Shown: positions 8,707 to 17,663, counted from the first letter of the stretch. The stretch is 64,000 nt of DNA from Bradyrhizobium sp. S69 (GCF_009766005.1 NZ_LMUK01000038.1:179195-243194), one strand, 5' to 3'. Numbers and translations: made by a program. The notes: generated from the letters alone by a model not told the origin.

Positions 8707-9761
8707 TGCGGATCCTGGTCGCGACGGATGCGTGGCACCCCCAAGTCAACGGGGTGGTTCGCACGCTCGCGATGATGGCGGAAGCGGCGAAAGAATTCGG
8801 CGACGAGGTCTCCTTCCTCACGCCGGAATCGTTCCGCACCTTCGCGATGCCGAGCTATCCTGATTTGCGGCTGGCGCTGCCGGGCCCGACCAAGACCGCG
8901 CGACTGATCGAGGCGGCGCGGCCCGACAGCATTCACATCGCGACCGAAGGGCCGATCGGGCTATTGGTGCGGCGCTACTGCCGCAAGCACGGTCTCGCCT
9001 TTACCACCAGCTTTCACACCCGCTTCCCGGAATACATCTCGGCGCGGTTGCCGATTCCCGAATCCTGGATATGGGCCGCGCTGCGCCGCTTCCATGGCCC
9101 GAGCCAGGCCGTGATGGCGGCGACGCCTGCGCTCGCCACCGAGTTGCGCCAGCGCGGCTTTCGCAACGTGGTGCTATGGCCGCGCGGCGTCGATGCGAAA
9201 CTGTTTCATCCTCGCGCCGTCGACCTCGGATTGCCGCGACCGGTGTTTGTCTGCGTCGGCCGGCTCGCGGTCGAAAAAAATCTCGAAGCCTTTCTCGATC
9301 TCGATCTGCCCGGAACCAAGCTGATTGTCGGCGATGGACCGGCGCGGGCATCACTGGCCCGCAAATACCCGCAAGCGGTGTTTCTCGGCGCGCGCCAGGG
9401 CGAAGAACTGGCGCAGGCTTATGCGGCCTCCGACGTCTTCGTGTTCCCGAGTCGGACCGACACGTTTGGCCTGGTGCTGCTGGAGGCCCTTGCCAGCGGC
9501 TTGCCGGTCGCGGCATTTCCCGTCACCGGTCCCCGCGACGTGATCGGCGCGGAACCGGTTGGGGTATTGGATGAAGATTTGCGCACTGCGTGCCTGCAAG
9601 CGCTGAAAATCGCGCCGCAAGCCTGCCTGGAGTTTGCCGCAAAACACACCTGGGAAGCCTCGGCGCGGGCGTTTGTCGACCAGATGGCCGACATCCGCCA
9701 TGCCGATCCCGCCAGCGAGGCGGTCGAATTCGAGCCCGAGCACCCGAGTTTCGTCGCCTGA
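8706..9761 (+). CDS. GT4-type glycosyltransferase
   Basis: A 351-residue group 1 glycosyltransferase. The N-terminal Rossmann half starts MRILVATDAWHPQVNGVVRT, with the acceptor-side Gly and His (FTTSFHTRFPEY). The C-terminal half has the donor motifs VCVGRLAVEKNLEAFL, LIVGDGPARASL and the E-x7-E stretch SRTDTFGLVLLEALASGLPV. It is translationally coupled to the upstream phosphoesterase. In other alphaproteobacteria related pairs act on membrane lipids or polysaccharide; here the sugar and acceptor are unknown. The acidic C-terminal tail (EAVEFEPEHPSF) is not conserved in the family as far as I know. Confidence 0.9.
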   Translation: MRILVATDAWHPQVNGVVRTLAMMAEAAKEFGDEVSFLTPESFRTFAMPSYPDLRLALPGPTKTARLIEAARPDSIHIATEGPIGLLVRRYCRKHGLAFTTSFHTRFPEYISARLPIPESWIWAALRRFHGPSQAVMAATPALATELRQRGFRNVVLWPRGVDAKLFHPRAVDLGLPRPVFVCVGRLAVEKNLEAFLDLDLPGTKLIVGDGPARASLARKYPQAVFLGARQGEELAQAYAASDVFVFPSRTDTFGLVLLEALASGLPVAAFPVTGPRDVIGAEPVGVLDEDLRTACLQALKIAPQACLEFAAKHTWEASARAFVDQMADIRHADPASEAVEFEPEHPSFVA

Positions 9762-9810
9762 GCGCTTCGCGCCGCTTGCCGCTAGGGCCGCCGACGCGAT
9801 AGAGTTCGGC

Positions 9811-10809
9811 ATGACCGATCAAACCCAGGTTCCCCAATCTCTGCCCGTGACATCGGCCGATGTCGATGCCGCGGCAAAAGTGATCGCGCCGTTCGCGGTG
9901 CGCACGCCGTTGTTGTCGCCGTCGGTTCTCAGCGAGCGGGTCGGCGCCAGGGTGTTCCTGAAACCGGAGCTGCTGCAGCGGACCGGCTCGTTCAAATTCC
10001 GCGGCGCCTTCAACAAGCTGTCGTCGATCCCGATGAGTGCGCGCGGCGGCGGCGTGGTGGCGTTCTCGTCCGGCAATCACGCCCAGGGCGTGGCGGCGGC
10101 GGCGAAGATCCTGAACATGCAGGCGACCATCGTGATGCCCGCGGATGCGCCGCTGTCCAAGCGCGAACGCACCAAGGGCTATGGCGCCGAAGTCGTGCTG
10201 TACGAGCGCGCGGGGGAGGATCGCGAGGCGATCGCCGGCGAGATCGCCCGCAAGCGCGGCGCGACCATTGTGCCGCCCTATGACGACCCGCTCGTGATTG
10301 CCGGCCAGGGCACGCTGGGCCGCGAAATCGCCGAGGACATGGCCGCACTCGGCCTTGCGCCCGATATCGTGGTCGCGCCGGCCTCCGGCGGCGGCCTGAT
10401 CGCGGGCGTGGCGACCGCGGTGAAGGCGCGGTTTCCGCAGGCCGCGATCATCGTCGCCGAACCGGAAGAATATAACGATCACGGGCTGTCGCTGCGCGCG
10501 GGCCATCGCGAAGCCCATCACGCCACCGGCCGCACCATCTGCGATGCGTTGATGGCCGCGATACCCGGCAAGATCACGTTCTCGATCAACAGCCAGTTGC
10601 TGGCGCAGGGCGTCACCGCCTCCGAGGACGAGGTGAGGGCGGCCGTCGCCTTTGCCTATCGCGAGCTAAAACTCGTGGTCGAGCCCGGCGGCGCCGTCGG
10701 CCTCGCAGCGCTTCTCGCGGGCCGGATCGACGTGCAAGGCAAGAACGTCGTGATCGTGCTGTCCGGCGGCAATGTCGATGCGGATCTGTTCGCGCGGCTG
10801 GTGGCGTAA
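9811..10809 (+). CDS. Threonine/serine dehydratase, PLP-dependent
   Basis: A 332-residue fold-type II PLP enzyme. The PLP lysine lies in RTGSFKFRGAFNK, the substrate loop is SSGNHAQGVAAAA, and the phosphate-binding loop is APASGGGLIAGVA. The length has no room for a C-terminal ACT domain, so this is the catabolic/serine-racemase-like type, not the isoleucine-regulated biosynthetic IlvA. Expected reaction: L-threonine (or serine) to 2-oxo acid and ammonia. ATG 9811 begins the homology; the longer open frame upstream only runs through the glycosyltransferase. It is followed by a palindromic repeat that probably ends transcription. Confidence 0.88.
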   Translation: MTDQTQVPQSLPVTSADVDAAAKVIAPFAVRTPLLSPSVLSERVGARVFLKPELLQRTGSFKFRGAFNKLSSIPMSARGGGVVAFSSGNHAQGVAAAAKILNMQATIVMPADAPLSKRERTKGYGAEVVLYERAGEDREAIAGEIARKRGATIVPPYDDPLVIAGQGTLGREIAEDMAALGLAPDIVVAPASGGGLIAGVATAVKARFPQAAIIVAEPEEYNDHGLSLRAGHREAHHATGRTICDALMAAIPGKITFSINSQLLAQGVTASEDEVRAAVAFAYRELKLVVEPGGAVGLAALLAGRIDVQGKNVVIVLSGGNVDADLFARLVA

Positions 10810-10817
10810 TTAGAAAC

Positions 10818-10899
10818 GTCATTGCGAGGAGCACTTGCGACGAAGCAATCCAGTCCTTGCTTGTTGTTCTGGATTGCTTCGCTGACGCTCGCAATGACG
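10818..10899. repeat. Dispersed palindromic repeat, likely bidirectional terminator
   Basis: The left arm begins cgtcattgcgaggagc and continues cgaagcaatccag. The right arm mirrors it (ctggattgcttcg, then gctcgcaatgacg) around a loop of about 15 nt. I recognise this sequence as a very common repeat of Bradyrhizobium genomes. It fills the gap between two convergent genes. A diverged half-copy with gtcatttcgaggagcgaagc is at about 30,217-30,243. Confidence 0.8.
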
Positions 10900-10905
10900 G
10901 TGCTG

Positions 10906-12162
10906 CTACGAAAACAGCGCGATCTTCTCGATTTGGCTGAGGCGCCGGATCGCGGCCAGCGGATCGGGGCCTGTGGTCGTGGGCATTCGCAATAGTCCAT
11001 TGGCGATCAGGGTCGCGCCGAGCGAAGGTTCGGGTTCAGGCTCGAATGCAGGCTGAGGCGGAGCAGCAGCGGGCGGCTCGATGGCCGGCGCGATCTGCGG
11101 CGCGACCAACGTCTCTTCCGTGACCGACGTCTCCTCCGCGACCAACATCTCCTCGGCGGCTTGCTCCGGTGGTTCCCAGGAGATTTCTTCTGCCGTCGAT
11201 GCGATCATCGCGGGCTCGGCAGCCGGCGAATCTGCAAGCTGGGTCTCATAGCCGTCGATATCCGCATCGCCATCCTCATCGGATGGATCATAGGCGGACA
11301 TTTCGGCCGCGATCATGTCGAGTACCGCCTCGTCCTGCGCGTCGGCGTCCTCGGCGCTGACGTCGGCCGCTTCGGCGACTTGCTCGCTGGCCTCAGGGTG
11401 CGTTTCGGCGATGGCCTGCGCGGTGGCAACGGGCGCTTCGACCGGCACGGTCTCGGCCGATAGCGCCTGCGTGTCGGCGACAGCTTGGGCGACATCTGGG
11501 AGTGGCTGGGCCGGCTCGATATCGGCGGCAGGCATTTCGCTCGATGGCGCAGGCGAGGGCGATGCCGTGGCCTCCACGCTAGCCTCTGCGGGGGTATCGG
11601 CAGACGCCTCGTCGCTTTCGTCAAATGCCGCGATGCTGTTGCCGATCAGGTCGAACGCTGAGCCCAATGCGGCGTGCGGGTCAGCCGACGAAATGTCGCC
11701 GCAGCTGGCCTCGATGGCGCTGACCTGCGAATCCAACAGATCGCAAATCCGGCCGTCGGCGCCGATCTCGCGCCAGCGCCAGGAGATTTCCCGAATCACC
11801 CGCGCGCCCTTGCGCACCGGCGCCAGATGCTGCTCCAGCGCGAGGCCGTCGATCGCGGCCGTGGCGGCCACTCTGGCCTCGCTCAGTGCGGCCTTGATGG
11901 CGGCGATCGCATCGCTAAGCCCGGTGTCGGGCACCGGTTCGGGCTCCGGCTGCTTCTGGGCGGCGAGCGATTGTTCGATTTTAGCGACCGCGTCGAGCAC
12001 CATGCGGGTGTCGGCGTTGCGGTTGCGCTTGGCATATTCGCCGAGAAACCAGCGGCCCCGCGACGTCTCCATGAAGGCTTCGCTGATCGCGTCGTAATCT
12101 TCCTCGCGCGGCTGGGCCGCGCGGGCGGAGATCGGCGATAGGGCAAATGCTTCGTCGGCCAT
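10906..12162 (-). CDS. Conserved hypothetical, acidic Ala/Pro/Glu-rich protein
   Basis: Two parts are visible. The N-terminal about 190 residues look folded: AISEAFMETSRGRWFLGEYA followed by KRNRNADTRMVLDAVAKIEQ, and a helical segment ending in FDLIGNSIAAFDES. The rest is low complexity, rich in Ala, Glu, Pro and Val, and very acidic, ending with a conserved-looking tail (DPLAAIRRLSQIEKIALFS). I recall the GRWFL-EYA-RNRNADT motif from hypothetical proteins of Rhizobiales; no function is known to me. No membrane segment or signal peptide is seen. I prefer ATG 12162; the frame opens at 12210. Confidence 0.75.
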   Translation of the reverse strand: MADEAFALSPISARAAQPREEDYDAISEAFMETSRGRWFLGEYAKRNRNADTRMVLDAVAKIEQSLAAQKQPEPEPVPDTGLSDAIAAIKAALSEARVAATAAIDGLALEQHLAPVRKGARVIREISWRWREIGADGRICDLLDSQVSAIEASCGDISSADPHAALGSAFDLIGNSIAAFDESDEASADTPAEASVEATASPSPAPSSEMPAADIEPAQPLPDVAQAVADTQALSAETVPVEAPVATAQAIAETHPEASEQVAEAADVSAEDADAQDEAVLDMIAAEMSAYDPSDEDGDADIDGYETQLADSPAAEPAMIASTAEEISWEPPEQAAEEMLVAEETSVTEETLVAPQIAPAIEPPAAAPPQPAFEPEPEPSLGATLIANGLLRMPTTTGPDPLAAIRRLSQIEKIALFS

Positions 12163-12237
12163 GCTAAACTCATCGCGCAAATCACCGCGCGTTACGTTAA
12201 CGATCACCACGATCTCAAGCGAATCGCAATTGAATTG

Positions 12238-13452
12238 ATGCCTGCCGAATCACAAATCCCCATCGCATCGCCGAATCAGGTCAGGCGATTCGCGCGCTGG
12301 CTGAGCCTGTTCTACGGCACTACGTTCGGCCTCGGCGGCACCTATCTGCCGTTCTTCCCGGTGTGGCTGAAGGCCATCGGCATCGATCCGTCATGGATCG
12401 GCATGATCGCTGCGGCCCCCGCGGTGACGCGGTTCACCGTGCTGCCGTTTGTCACCGGCTTGGCCGAACGACATCGCGCGGTGCGCGGCGCGATGATCGC
12501 AACCGCCTTCGCAACCGCGTCCGGATTTCTCCTGATCGGCACCCAGCACGCGCCACTCGCGGTATTTCTGCTGTTTGCGCTCACCGCATCGGTATGGACG
12601 CCGATGGTGCCGCTGACTGATGCCTATGCGTTGCGCGGCGTGGCGCGCTACGGCCTCGATTACGGGCCGGTGCGGTTGTGGGGCTCGGTGGCCTTCATCC
12701 TGGGCGCGCTGGTATGCGGGCTCTTGGTCGATATCATCGCGGCCCGGCACCTGATCTGGGTGATCGGCGCGATGGCTTCGCTCGGCGCTGTGATCGGCCT
12801 TGGGTTGCAGCCGCTGGATCAGCCGAAGAGGGCGCCAAGCGAGCTTCACGGCGCGCGCGCGCTGCTGCGCGATCCCGGCTTTTGCGCCATCATCCTGGCT
12901 TCCGCGCTGATTCAGGGCAGCCACGCCGCTTATTATGCGTTCAGTTCGATCAGTTGGCAGGCCGGCGGTCTCAGCGGGCTGACGATTGCGGGATTGTGGG
13001 CGCTCGGCGTCATCGCCGAAATCGTGGTGTTCGCGCTGTCGCCGCGATTTACGCTGGCGCCATCGATCCTGGTCGTGGTCAGCGCCTTGAGCGCGGTTGC
13101 ACGCTGGACCTTGACCGCGCAGGAGCCGCCGATCGCGCTCCTCGCTCTGATCCAGCTTTCGCATGGGTTGACCTTCGGGCTGACCCAGGTCGGCATCATG
13201 AGCCTCTTGGTCTATCGCGTCCCCGGCCATATGATGGCGAGGGGGCAGGGCTACCTCGCGGCTTGTTCCGGTATCGTCAGCGCCAGCGCATCTATCCTCT
13301 CGGGCGCGGTCTATGCGCGATACGGCCAGGGAGTTTATTACGTCATGGCCGCGATGGCGTTGTCAGGCGCGGTCGTGATGTGGTTCGCCCGGCGCCGGCT
13401 GGCGGATCATCCCGCCAGCGATCATCCCCAGAGCGTTGCCTCCGGCGGATAG
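12238..13452 (+). CDS. MFS transporter, HcaT/nucleoside-symporter-like
   Basis: A 404-residue protein with 12 predicted membrane helices, of the MFS_1-like group. Marks are the start RWLSLFYGTTFGLGGTYLPF then FPVWLKAIG, the family motif YGPVRLWGSVAFILGALVCG between helices 4 and 5, and QGSHAAYYAFSSISWQAGGLS in the second half. Members include the 3-phenylpropionate transporter HcaT; the substrate here is unknown. ATG 12238 is preferred to the TTG at 12235. Its 3' end overlaps the convergent epimerase gene by 31 bp. Confidence 0.85.
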   Translation: MPAESQIPIASPNQVRRFARWLSLFYGTTFGLGGTYLPFFPVWLKAIGIDPSWIGMIAAAPAVTRFTVLPFVTGLAERHRAVRGAMIATAFATASGFLLIGTQHAPLAVFLLFALTASVWTPMVPLTDAYALRGVARYGLDYGPVRLWGSVAFILGALVCGLLVDIIAARHLIWVIGAMASLGAVIGLGLQPLDQPKRAPSELHGARALLRDPGFCAIILASALIQGSHAAYYAFSSISWQAGGLSGLTIAGLWALGVIAEIVVFALSPRFTLAPSILVVVSALSAVARWTLTAQEPPIALLALIQLSHGLTFGLTQVGIMSLLVYRVPGHMMARGQGYLAACSGIVSASASILSGAVYARYGQGVYYVMAAMALSGAVVMWFARRRLADHPASDHPQSVASGG

Positions 13453-14417
13453 ACCAGGCTGCCGTCGTAGCGCAATCCGCCGTCGCGGTCGCGCTTGAGC
13501 AGCAGCGGACCGTCGAGATCGACAAATCGCGCCGCGCCGGCCAACAGCATTGCCGGCGCCATCGCCAGCGAGGTCGACACCATGCAGCCGACCATGATGT
13601 CGAATCCGAGCGCGCGCGCCGCATCCGCCATCTCGAGCGCTTCGGTCAGTCCGCCTGTTTTGTCGAGCTTGATGTTGATCGCATCGTAGCGCTCGCGCAG
13701 TCCCGCCAAGGTCGGGCGATCGTGCACGCTTTCGTCGGCGCAGACTGCCAGCGGCCGCTTGATCTTCGCCAGCGCTTCGTCGCGGCCGGCCGGCAGCGGC
13801 TGTTCCACACAAATGACGCCGGCTGCTGCGCATTCGGCGAGATGTTGTTCCAGATTGTCCGGCGTCCATGCCTCGTTGGCGTCGACGATGAGTTCACAAT
13901 CGGGTGCGGCCTGGCGCACGGCCTTGATTCGCGCGCCGTCGCCATCGCCGCCGAGCTTGATCTTGAGCAGCCGCCGGTGCGCGGCCTCGGCCGTCGCCGC
14001 CGCCATCGCCTCCGGCGTTCCGAGCGAGATGGTATAGGCGGTGGTGCAGGGGCGCGGGGCAGGGCGCCCCAGCATGTCCCAGACGCGCTGTCCGCTGGTT
14101 TTGGCTTCCAGATCGAGCCATGCGCAATCCAGCGCGTTGCGGGCCGCGCCCGCCGGCATCGCCTGCTGCAGCGCCTGCCGGTCGAGCCCGCGCCTCAACG
14201 CCTCCCGCATCGATTTGAGCGCGGCCAGTGTTGCCTCCGGCGTCTCGCCATAGCGCGGATAGGGAACGCATTCGCCGCGTCCGGTCAGGCCGCCACGGCT
14301 GAGTTCCGCCACCACCGTCACCGCCTCGGTCTTGGCGCCACGGCTGATCGTGAAGGAACCGGCGATCGGCCAGCGTTCGATTCGGGCGGAAAATTTTAGA
14401 TGGTGGCTGGAAGTCAT
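13422..14417 (-). CDS. Dipeptide epimerase (L-Ala-D/L-Glu epimerase type), enolase superfamily
   Basis: A 331-residue mandelate-racemase/enolase family member. Lysines of the KxK motif are in LLKIKLGGDGD, metal ligands in IVDANEAW, ICVEQPL and VCADESVHD, and the opposite-face lysine in AINIKLDKTGGLTEAL. The C-terminal FVDLDGPLLL fits dipeptide epimerases (the conserved Asp-x-Asp region). The expected role is epimerisation of L-Ala-D-Glu from murein peptide for recycling. It is convergent with the MFS gene, which could import the substrate, though that link is inference only. Confidence 0.88.
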   Translation of the reverse strand: MTSSHHLKFSARIERWPIAGSFTISRGAKTEAVTVVAELSRGGLTGRGECVPYPRYGETPEATLAALKSMREALRRGLDRQALQQAMPAGAARNALDCAWLDLEAKTSGQRVWDMLGRPAPRPCTTAYTISLGTPEAMAAATAEAAHRRLLKIKLGGDGDGARIKAVRQAAPDCELIVDANEAWTPDNLEQHLAECAAAGVICVEQPLPAGRDEALAKIKRPLAVCADESVHDRPTLAGLRERYDAINIKLDKTGGLTEALEMADAARALGFDIMVGCMVSTSLAMAPAMLLAGAARFVDLDGPLLLKRDRDGGLRYDGSLVYPPEATLWG

Positions 14418-14569
14418 TTTAATATCTGGCCAATTTCTGAACCGTATGCTTGCCCGGCGGGACTAAGTATGGCTGGGTACGGGCCGTTTCTACAAGCAGG
14501 CGGCGGCGTGGTGGGAACTTTCATCGTGATGATCAGAGCGTTTTCGAACAGGCGCGGGGAGCGGGCATC

Positions 14570-15703
14570 GTGAGCGGTGACCCGACACTGGAGCGCATTG
14601 CCCAGGGCAATGGCCTCGCGCTGTGCGCGGGCGGATCGTGGACCGCGCGCTTTGCGCCGCTGCTCGAGCCGCTGGTGGCCGATGCCGAAAAGCTGACCGG
14701 AAGCCGGCCCAATATTTTCATCGACGTCTCGCAGGTCGACAAGCTCGACACGTTCGGCGCCTGGCTGATCGAGCGGCTGCGCCGCAGCCTGACGCAAGGC
14801 GGCGTCGAGGCCAAGATCGCAGGGCTTTCGGACAATTATTCCAGCCTGGTCGATGAAGTGCGCCGGGTCAAAGTCGCACCCGCCGCCGGCACGACGTCGG
14901 TGACCATCACGGGGATGCTGGATCAGGTCGGCCGCAGCGTGGCCGGCTTCGGCACCACGATCGTCGAACTGGTCGACATGCTCGGTGCGGTTCTCGCCGC
15001 CAGCGGCAGGGTCTTGATTCATCCGACCAGCTTTCGCCTGACCTCGACCGTGCATCATCTCGAACAGGTCTGCTGGCGCGCGGTGCCGATCGTGGGCCTG
15101 ATCACCTTCCTGATCGGCTGCATCATCGCCCAGCAGGGCATCTTCCATTTCCGCCGCTTCGGCGCCGACATCTTCGTGGTCGACATGCTGGGCGTGCTGG
15201 TGCTGCGCGAGATCGGCGTGCTGCTGGTGGCGATCATGGTGGCGGGCCGCTCGGGCAGCGCCTACACCGCCGAACTCGGCTCGATGAAAATGCGCGAGGA
15301 GATCGACGCGCTGCGCACCATGGGTTTCGACCCGATCGAGGTCTTGATCCTGCCGCGGATGCTGGCGCTGGTCATCGCGCTGCCGATCCTGGCCTTTATC
15401 GGCGCGATGGCGGCACTCTATGGCGGCGGGCTGGTGGCGTGGCTGTATGGCGGGGTCGATCCCGAAGCGTTCCTGCTGCGCTTGCGCGATGCGATCTCGA
15501 TCGACCATTTCACCGTCGGCCTCATCAAGGCGCCGGTGATGGCGGCGGTGATCGGGCTCGTCGCCTGCGTCGAGGGGCTCGCGGTCGAGGGCAGCGCCGA
15601 ATCGCTCGGAGCGCACACGACGTCTTCCGTGGTGAAGGGGATCTTCTTCGTCATCGTGATGGATGGCGTGTTTGCGATCTTCTTTGCGTCGATCGGAATG
15701 TGA
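14570..15703 (+). CDS. mlaE: MlaE-type ABC lipid transporter permease with N-terminal STAS domain
   Basis: Inner-membrane permease of the Mla/Mce lipid transport system. Residues 1-105 form a STAS-like domain (IFIDVSQVDKLDTFGAWLIE), here fused to the permease; in E. coli the STAS protein MlaB is separate. The rest is the MlaE fold, with IAQQGIFHFRRFGAD, LREIGVLLVAIMVAGRSGSA and YTAELGSMKMREEIDALRTM, the conserved permease loop. I chose GTG 14570, the position where homology begins, with GGGGA about 10 nt upstream. The stop abuts the mlaF start. Confidence 0.9.
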   Translation: MSGDPTLERIAQGNGLALCAGGSWTARFAPLLEPLVADAEKLTGSRPNIFIDVSQVDKLDTFGAWLIERLRRSLTQGGVEAKIAGLSDNYSSLVDEVRRVKVAPAAGTTSVTITGMLDQVGRSVAGFGTTIVELVDMLGAVLAASGRVLIHPTSFRLTSTVHHLEQVCWRAVPIVGLITFLIGCIIAQQGIFHFRRFGADIFVVDMLGVLVLREIGVLLVAIMVAGRSGSAYTAELGSMKMREEIDALRTMGFDPIEVLILPRMLALVIALPILAFIGAMAALYGGGLVAWLYGGVDPEAFLLRLRDAISIDHFTVGLIKAPVMAAVIGLVACVEGLAVEGSAESLGAHTTSSVVKGIFFVIVMDGVFAIFFASIGM

Positions 15704-15704
15704 C

Positions 15705-16523
15705 ATGACTCCAGTAAGTGACATGACATCAAAAAGCACCTTGGCGCCCGAAATTGCCCCTGAGATCTCCGACGCCATCATCCGGGTTCGCGATATCACC
15801 GTGCAGTTCGGTTCGACGCGCGTGCTCGACGGGCTCAATCTCGACGTCAAGCGCGGCGAAATCCTGGGCTTCGTCGGCCCGTCCGGCGCCGGCAAGTCGG
15901 TGTTGACGCGCACCATCATCGGCCTGGTGCCGAAGGTCGCGGGACACATTGAAGTGTTCGGGGTCGATCTCGATGCCGCGAGCACCCGCGAGCGGCGTGG
16001 CGTCGAGCGCCGCTGGGGCATCCTGTTCCAGCAAGGCGCGCTGTTTTCCTCGCTGACGGTGCGGCAGAATATCCAGTTCCCGGTGCGCGAATATCTCAAC
16101 GTGTCGCAGCGGCTGCTCGACGAGATCATGGTGGCCAAGCTCGGCATGGTCGGCCTGCGTCCCGAAGTGGCCGACCGTTTCCCCTCAGAACTCTCCGGCG
16201 GCATGATCAAGCGCGTGGCGCTGGCGCGCGCGCTCGCGCTCGATCCCGAGCTTGTCTTCCTCGATGAGCCGACCTCGGGCCTCGATCCGATCGGCGCCGG
16301 CGATTTCGACGAGCTGGTCCGCACCCTCCAGCGAACTTTAGGACTGACGGTTTTCATGGTAACCCACGATCTGGATAGTCTTTATACCGCTTGCGATCGT
16401 ATCGCCGTTTTAGGGAACGGTAAGATCATTGCCGCAGGATCGATGGCCGACATGCAGGCCTCGCAGCATCCCTGGTTGAGGTCCTATTTCCACGGCAAGC
16501 GTGCCCGCGCGGTCATGGGTTAG
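15705..16523 (+). CDS. mlaF: MlaF-type ABC transporter ATP-binding protein
   Basis: A 272-residue ATPase with Walker A GPSGAGKS, Q-loop LFQQGALFSSLTVRQN, signature LSGGMIKRVALARALA, Walker B ELVFLDEPTSGLDP and the switch His in VTHDLD. This is the cytoplasmic engine of the Mla/Mce lipid transporter. ATG 15705 overlaps nothing and is 1 nt after the mlaE stop; ATG 15723 is possible. The stop codon TAG (16521-16523) lies inside the first unit of a 14-nt tandem repeat. Confidence 0.92.
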   Translation: MTPVSDMTSKSTLAPEIAPEISDAIIRVRDITVQFGSTRVLDGLNLDVKRGEILGFVGPSGAGKSVLTRTIIGLVPKVAGHIEVFGVDLDAASTRERRGVERRWGILFQQGALFSSLTVRQNIQFPVREYLNVSQRLLDEIMVAKLGMVGLRPEVADRFPSELSGGMIKRVALARALALDPELVFLDEPTSGLDPIGAGDFDELVRTLQRTLGLTVFMVTHDLDSLYTACDRIAVLGNGKIIAAGSMADMQASQHPWLRSYFHGKRARAVMG

Positions 16524-16572
16524 GGAACTTGGGTTAGCGAGCTTGGGTTAGGGAATCTGGGTTAGGCGAACT
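16517..16572 (+). repeat. Four 14-nt tandem units spanning the mlaF stop
   Basis: Units gggttagggaactt, gggttagcgagctt, gggttagggaatct and gggttaggcgaact follow each other without gaps at 16517, 16531, 16545 and 16559. The first carries the mlaF stop codon. They lie between mlaF and mlaD, about 65-120 nt upstream of the mlaD start. Confidence 0.9.
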
Positions 16573-16636
16573 TTGCGATAGCGTTTGGGTTGGTAGGCCA
16601 GTGGCCTAATTAGTTTTCGGTACCGGAGTTGTTTTG

Positions 16637-17497
16637 ATGGAAACGCGGGCGAATTACGTCCTGATCGGAACGTTCACGCTGGCAGTGATCGCCGCGGCGT
16701 TCGGCTTTGTGATGTGGTTTCAGAGCCTCCACACCACCAAGGCGCGCGCTCCGCTGCGGATCATCTTCGAAGGGCCGGCCTCCGGTCTGCGCAATGGCGG
16801 CAGCGTCAATTTCAACGGTATTAGGATAGGCGAAGTGATCTCCGTCAAGCTGGACAATCCACGCCGCGTGGTTGCGCTCGCCATGATCGAGAACAATGCC
16901 CCGCTCCGCAAGGACACCCTGGTGGGGCTCGAATTCCAGGGCCTGACGGGGGTCGCGGCGATTTCGCTCAAAGGCGGCCAGGAGGCCGCGCCGCCGGTGC
17001 CGCTGGATGAAGATGGCGTTCCGGTGCTGACCGCCGATCCCAACGCCTTGCAGGATGTGACCGAAGCGATCCGCGGCACGCTGCAGAACATCAACCGGGT
17101 GGTCGCCGACAACCAGCAGGCGGTGAAGAACTCGCTGCATAACCTGGAAACCTTCACTGCGTCGCTGGCGCGCAACTCCGACAAGATCGACAATGTCATG
17201 CTCAAGGTCGATGGCGTGATGTCCAAGGCCGATAGCCTGATGCTCGGGCTCGACACGTTGGCCGGCGGCAAGGACGGCGGCGAGCTGTTCCTGACGGTGA
17301 AATCGATCCGCGAACTGGCCGAGGATTTCGACAAGCGCTCAGGCGCCTTGATGACCGATGGCCGCCGTACGCTCGGCGATATCAGCCGCGCCGTGAACAA
17401 TCTCGACAAGAATCCGACGCGGCTGTTGTTCGGCCCGTCCACCACCGCCTCGACCCCGGCGTCGACACCCGCGGCGACCGAGCGGAAGCGGCCGTAA
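16637..17497 (+). CDS. mlaD: MlaD/MCE-domain protein
   Basis: A 286-residue lipid-binding partner of the MlaEF transporter. An N-terminal membrane anchor (about 8-28, IGTFTLAVIAAAFGFVMWF) precedes the MCE domain (about 38-118: FEGPASGLRNGGSVNFNGIR, IGEVISVKLD, GLEFQGLTGVAAISLKGG). A long helical tail (140-250) with repeating DK/DN patterns follows and may form the periplasmic tunnel. ATG 16637 has GGAG 8 nt upstream. It is separated from mlaF by 113 nt, which contain the 14-nt repeats. The Pro/Thr/Ser tail is low complexity. Confidence 0.92.
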   Translation: METRANYVLIGTFTLAVIAAAFGFVMWFQSLHTTKARAPLRIIFEGPASGLRNGGSVNFNGIRIGEVISVKLDNPRRVVALAMIENNAPLRKDTLVGLEFQGLTGVAAISLKGGQEAAPPVPLDEDGVPVLTADPNALQDVTEAIRGTLQNINRVVADNQQAVKNSLHNLETFTASLARNSDKIDNVMLKVDGVMSKADSLMLGLDTLAGGKDGGELFLTVKSIRELAEDFDKRSGALMTDGRRTLGDISRAVNNLDKNPTRLLFGPSTTASTPASTPAATERKRP

Positions 17498-17622
17498 ACG
17501 CGGGCGTTACGGCCACGCTCCGACCGGCTTCACCAGCGGGATGAGATTAGATTGAGCCGCTCCGGCGCAAATCGGGTGAGGGCTCTTATACCAAACGAGA
17601 GGCCCTAACCCCTCACCCGGCG

Positions 17623-17663
17623 CGGAGCCTGTCAACGGGCGCGCATTCGCGCGACCCGTTGGC
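17623..17663 (-). repeat. 41-bp palindromic repeat unit (copy 1)
   Basis: The unit reads cggagcctgtcaacgggcgc... and contains the hairpin core with arms gcgcgc and gcgcg around attc. A copy differing at one base and inverted is at 20437-20477. It sits between ggcgc and gcc flanks inside the larger repeat. Confidence 0.85.

Noticed and set aside
12678-14399. A 573-codon rightward frame
   Set aside because: Covers the MFS gene in a wrong frame and the epimerase antisense; composition is shadow-like.
14414-16357. A 647-codon leftward frame
   Set aside because: Antisense to mlaE and mlaF, both of which have complete motifs.
16517-16572. Telomere-like array because of gggtta units
   Set aside because: The period is 14 nt, and it sits inside an operon of a chromosome with no other sign of linear ends.
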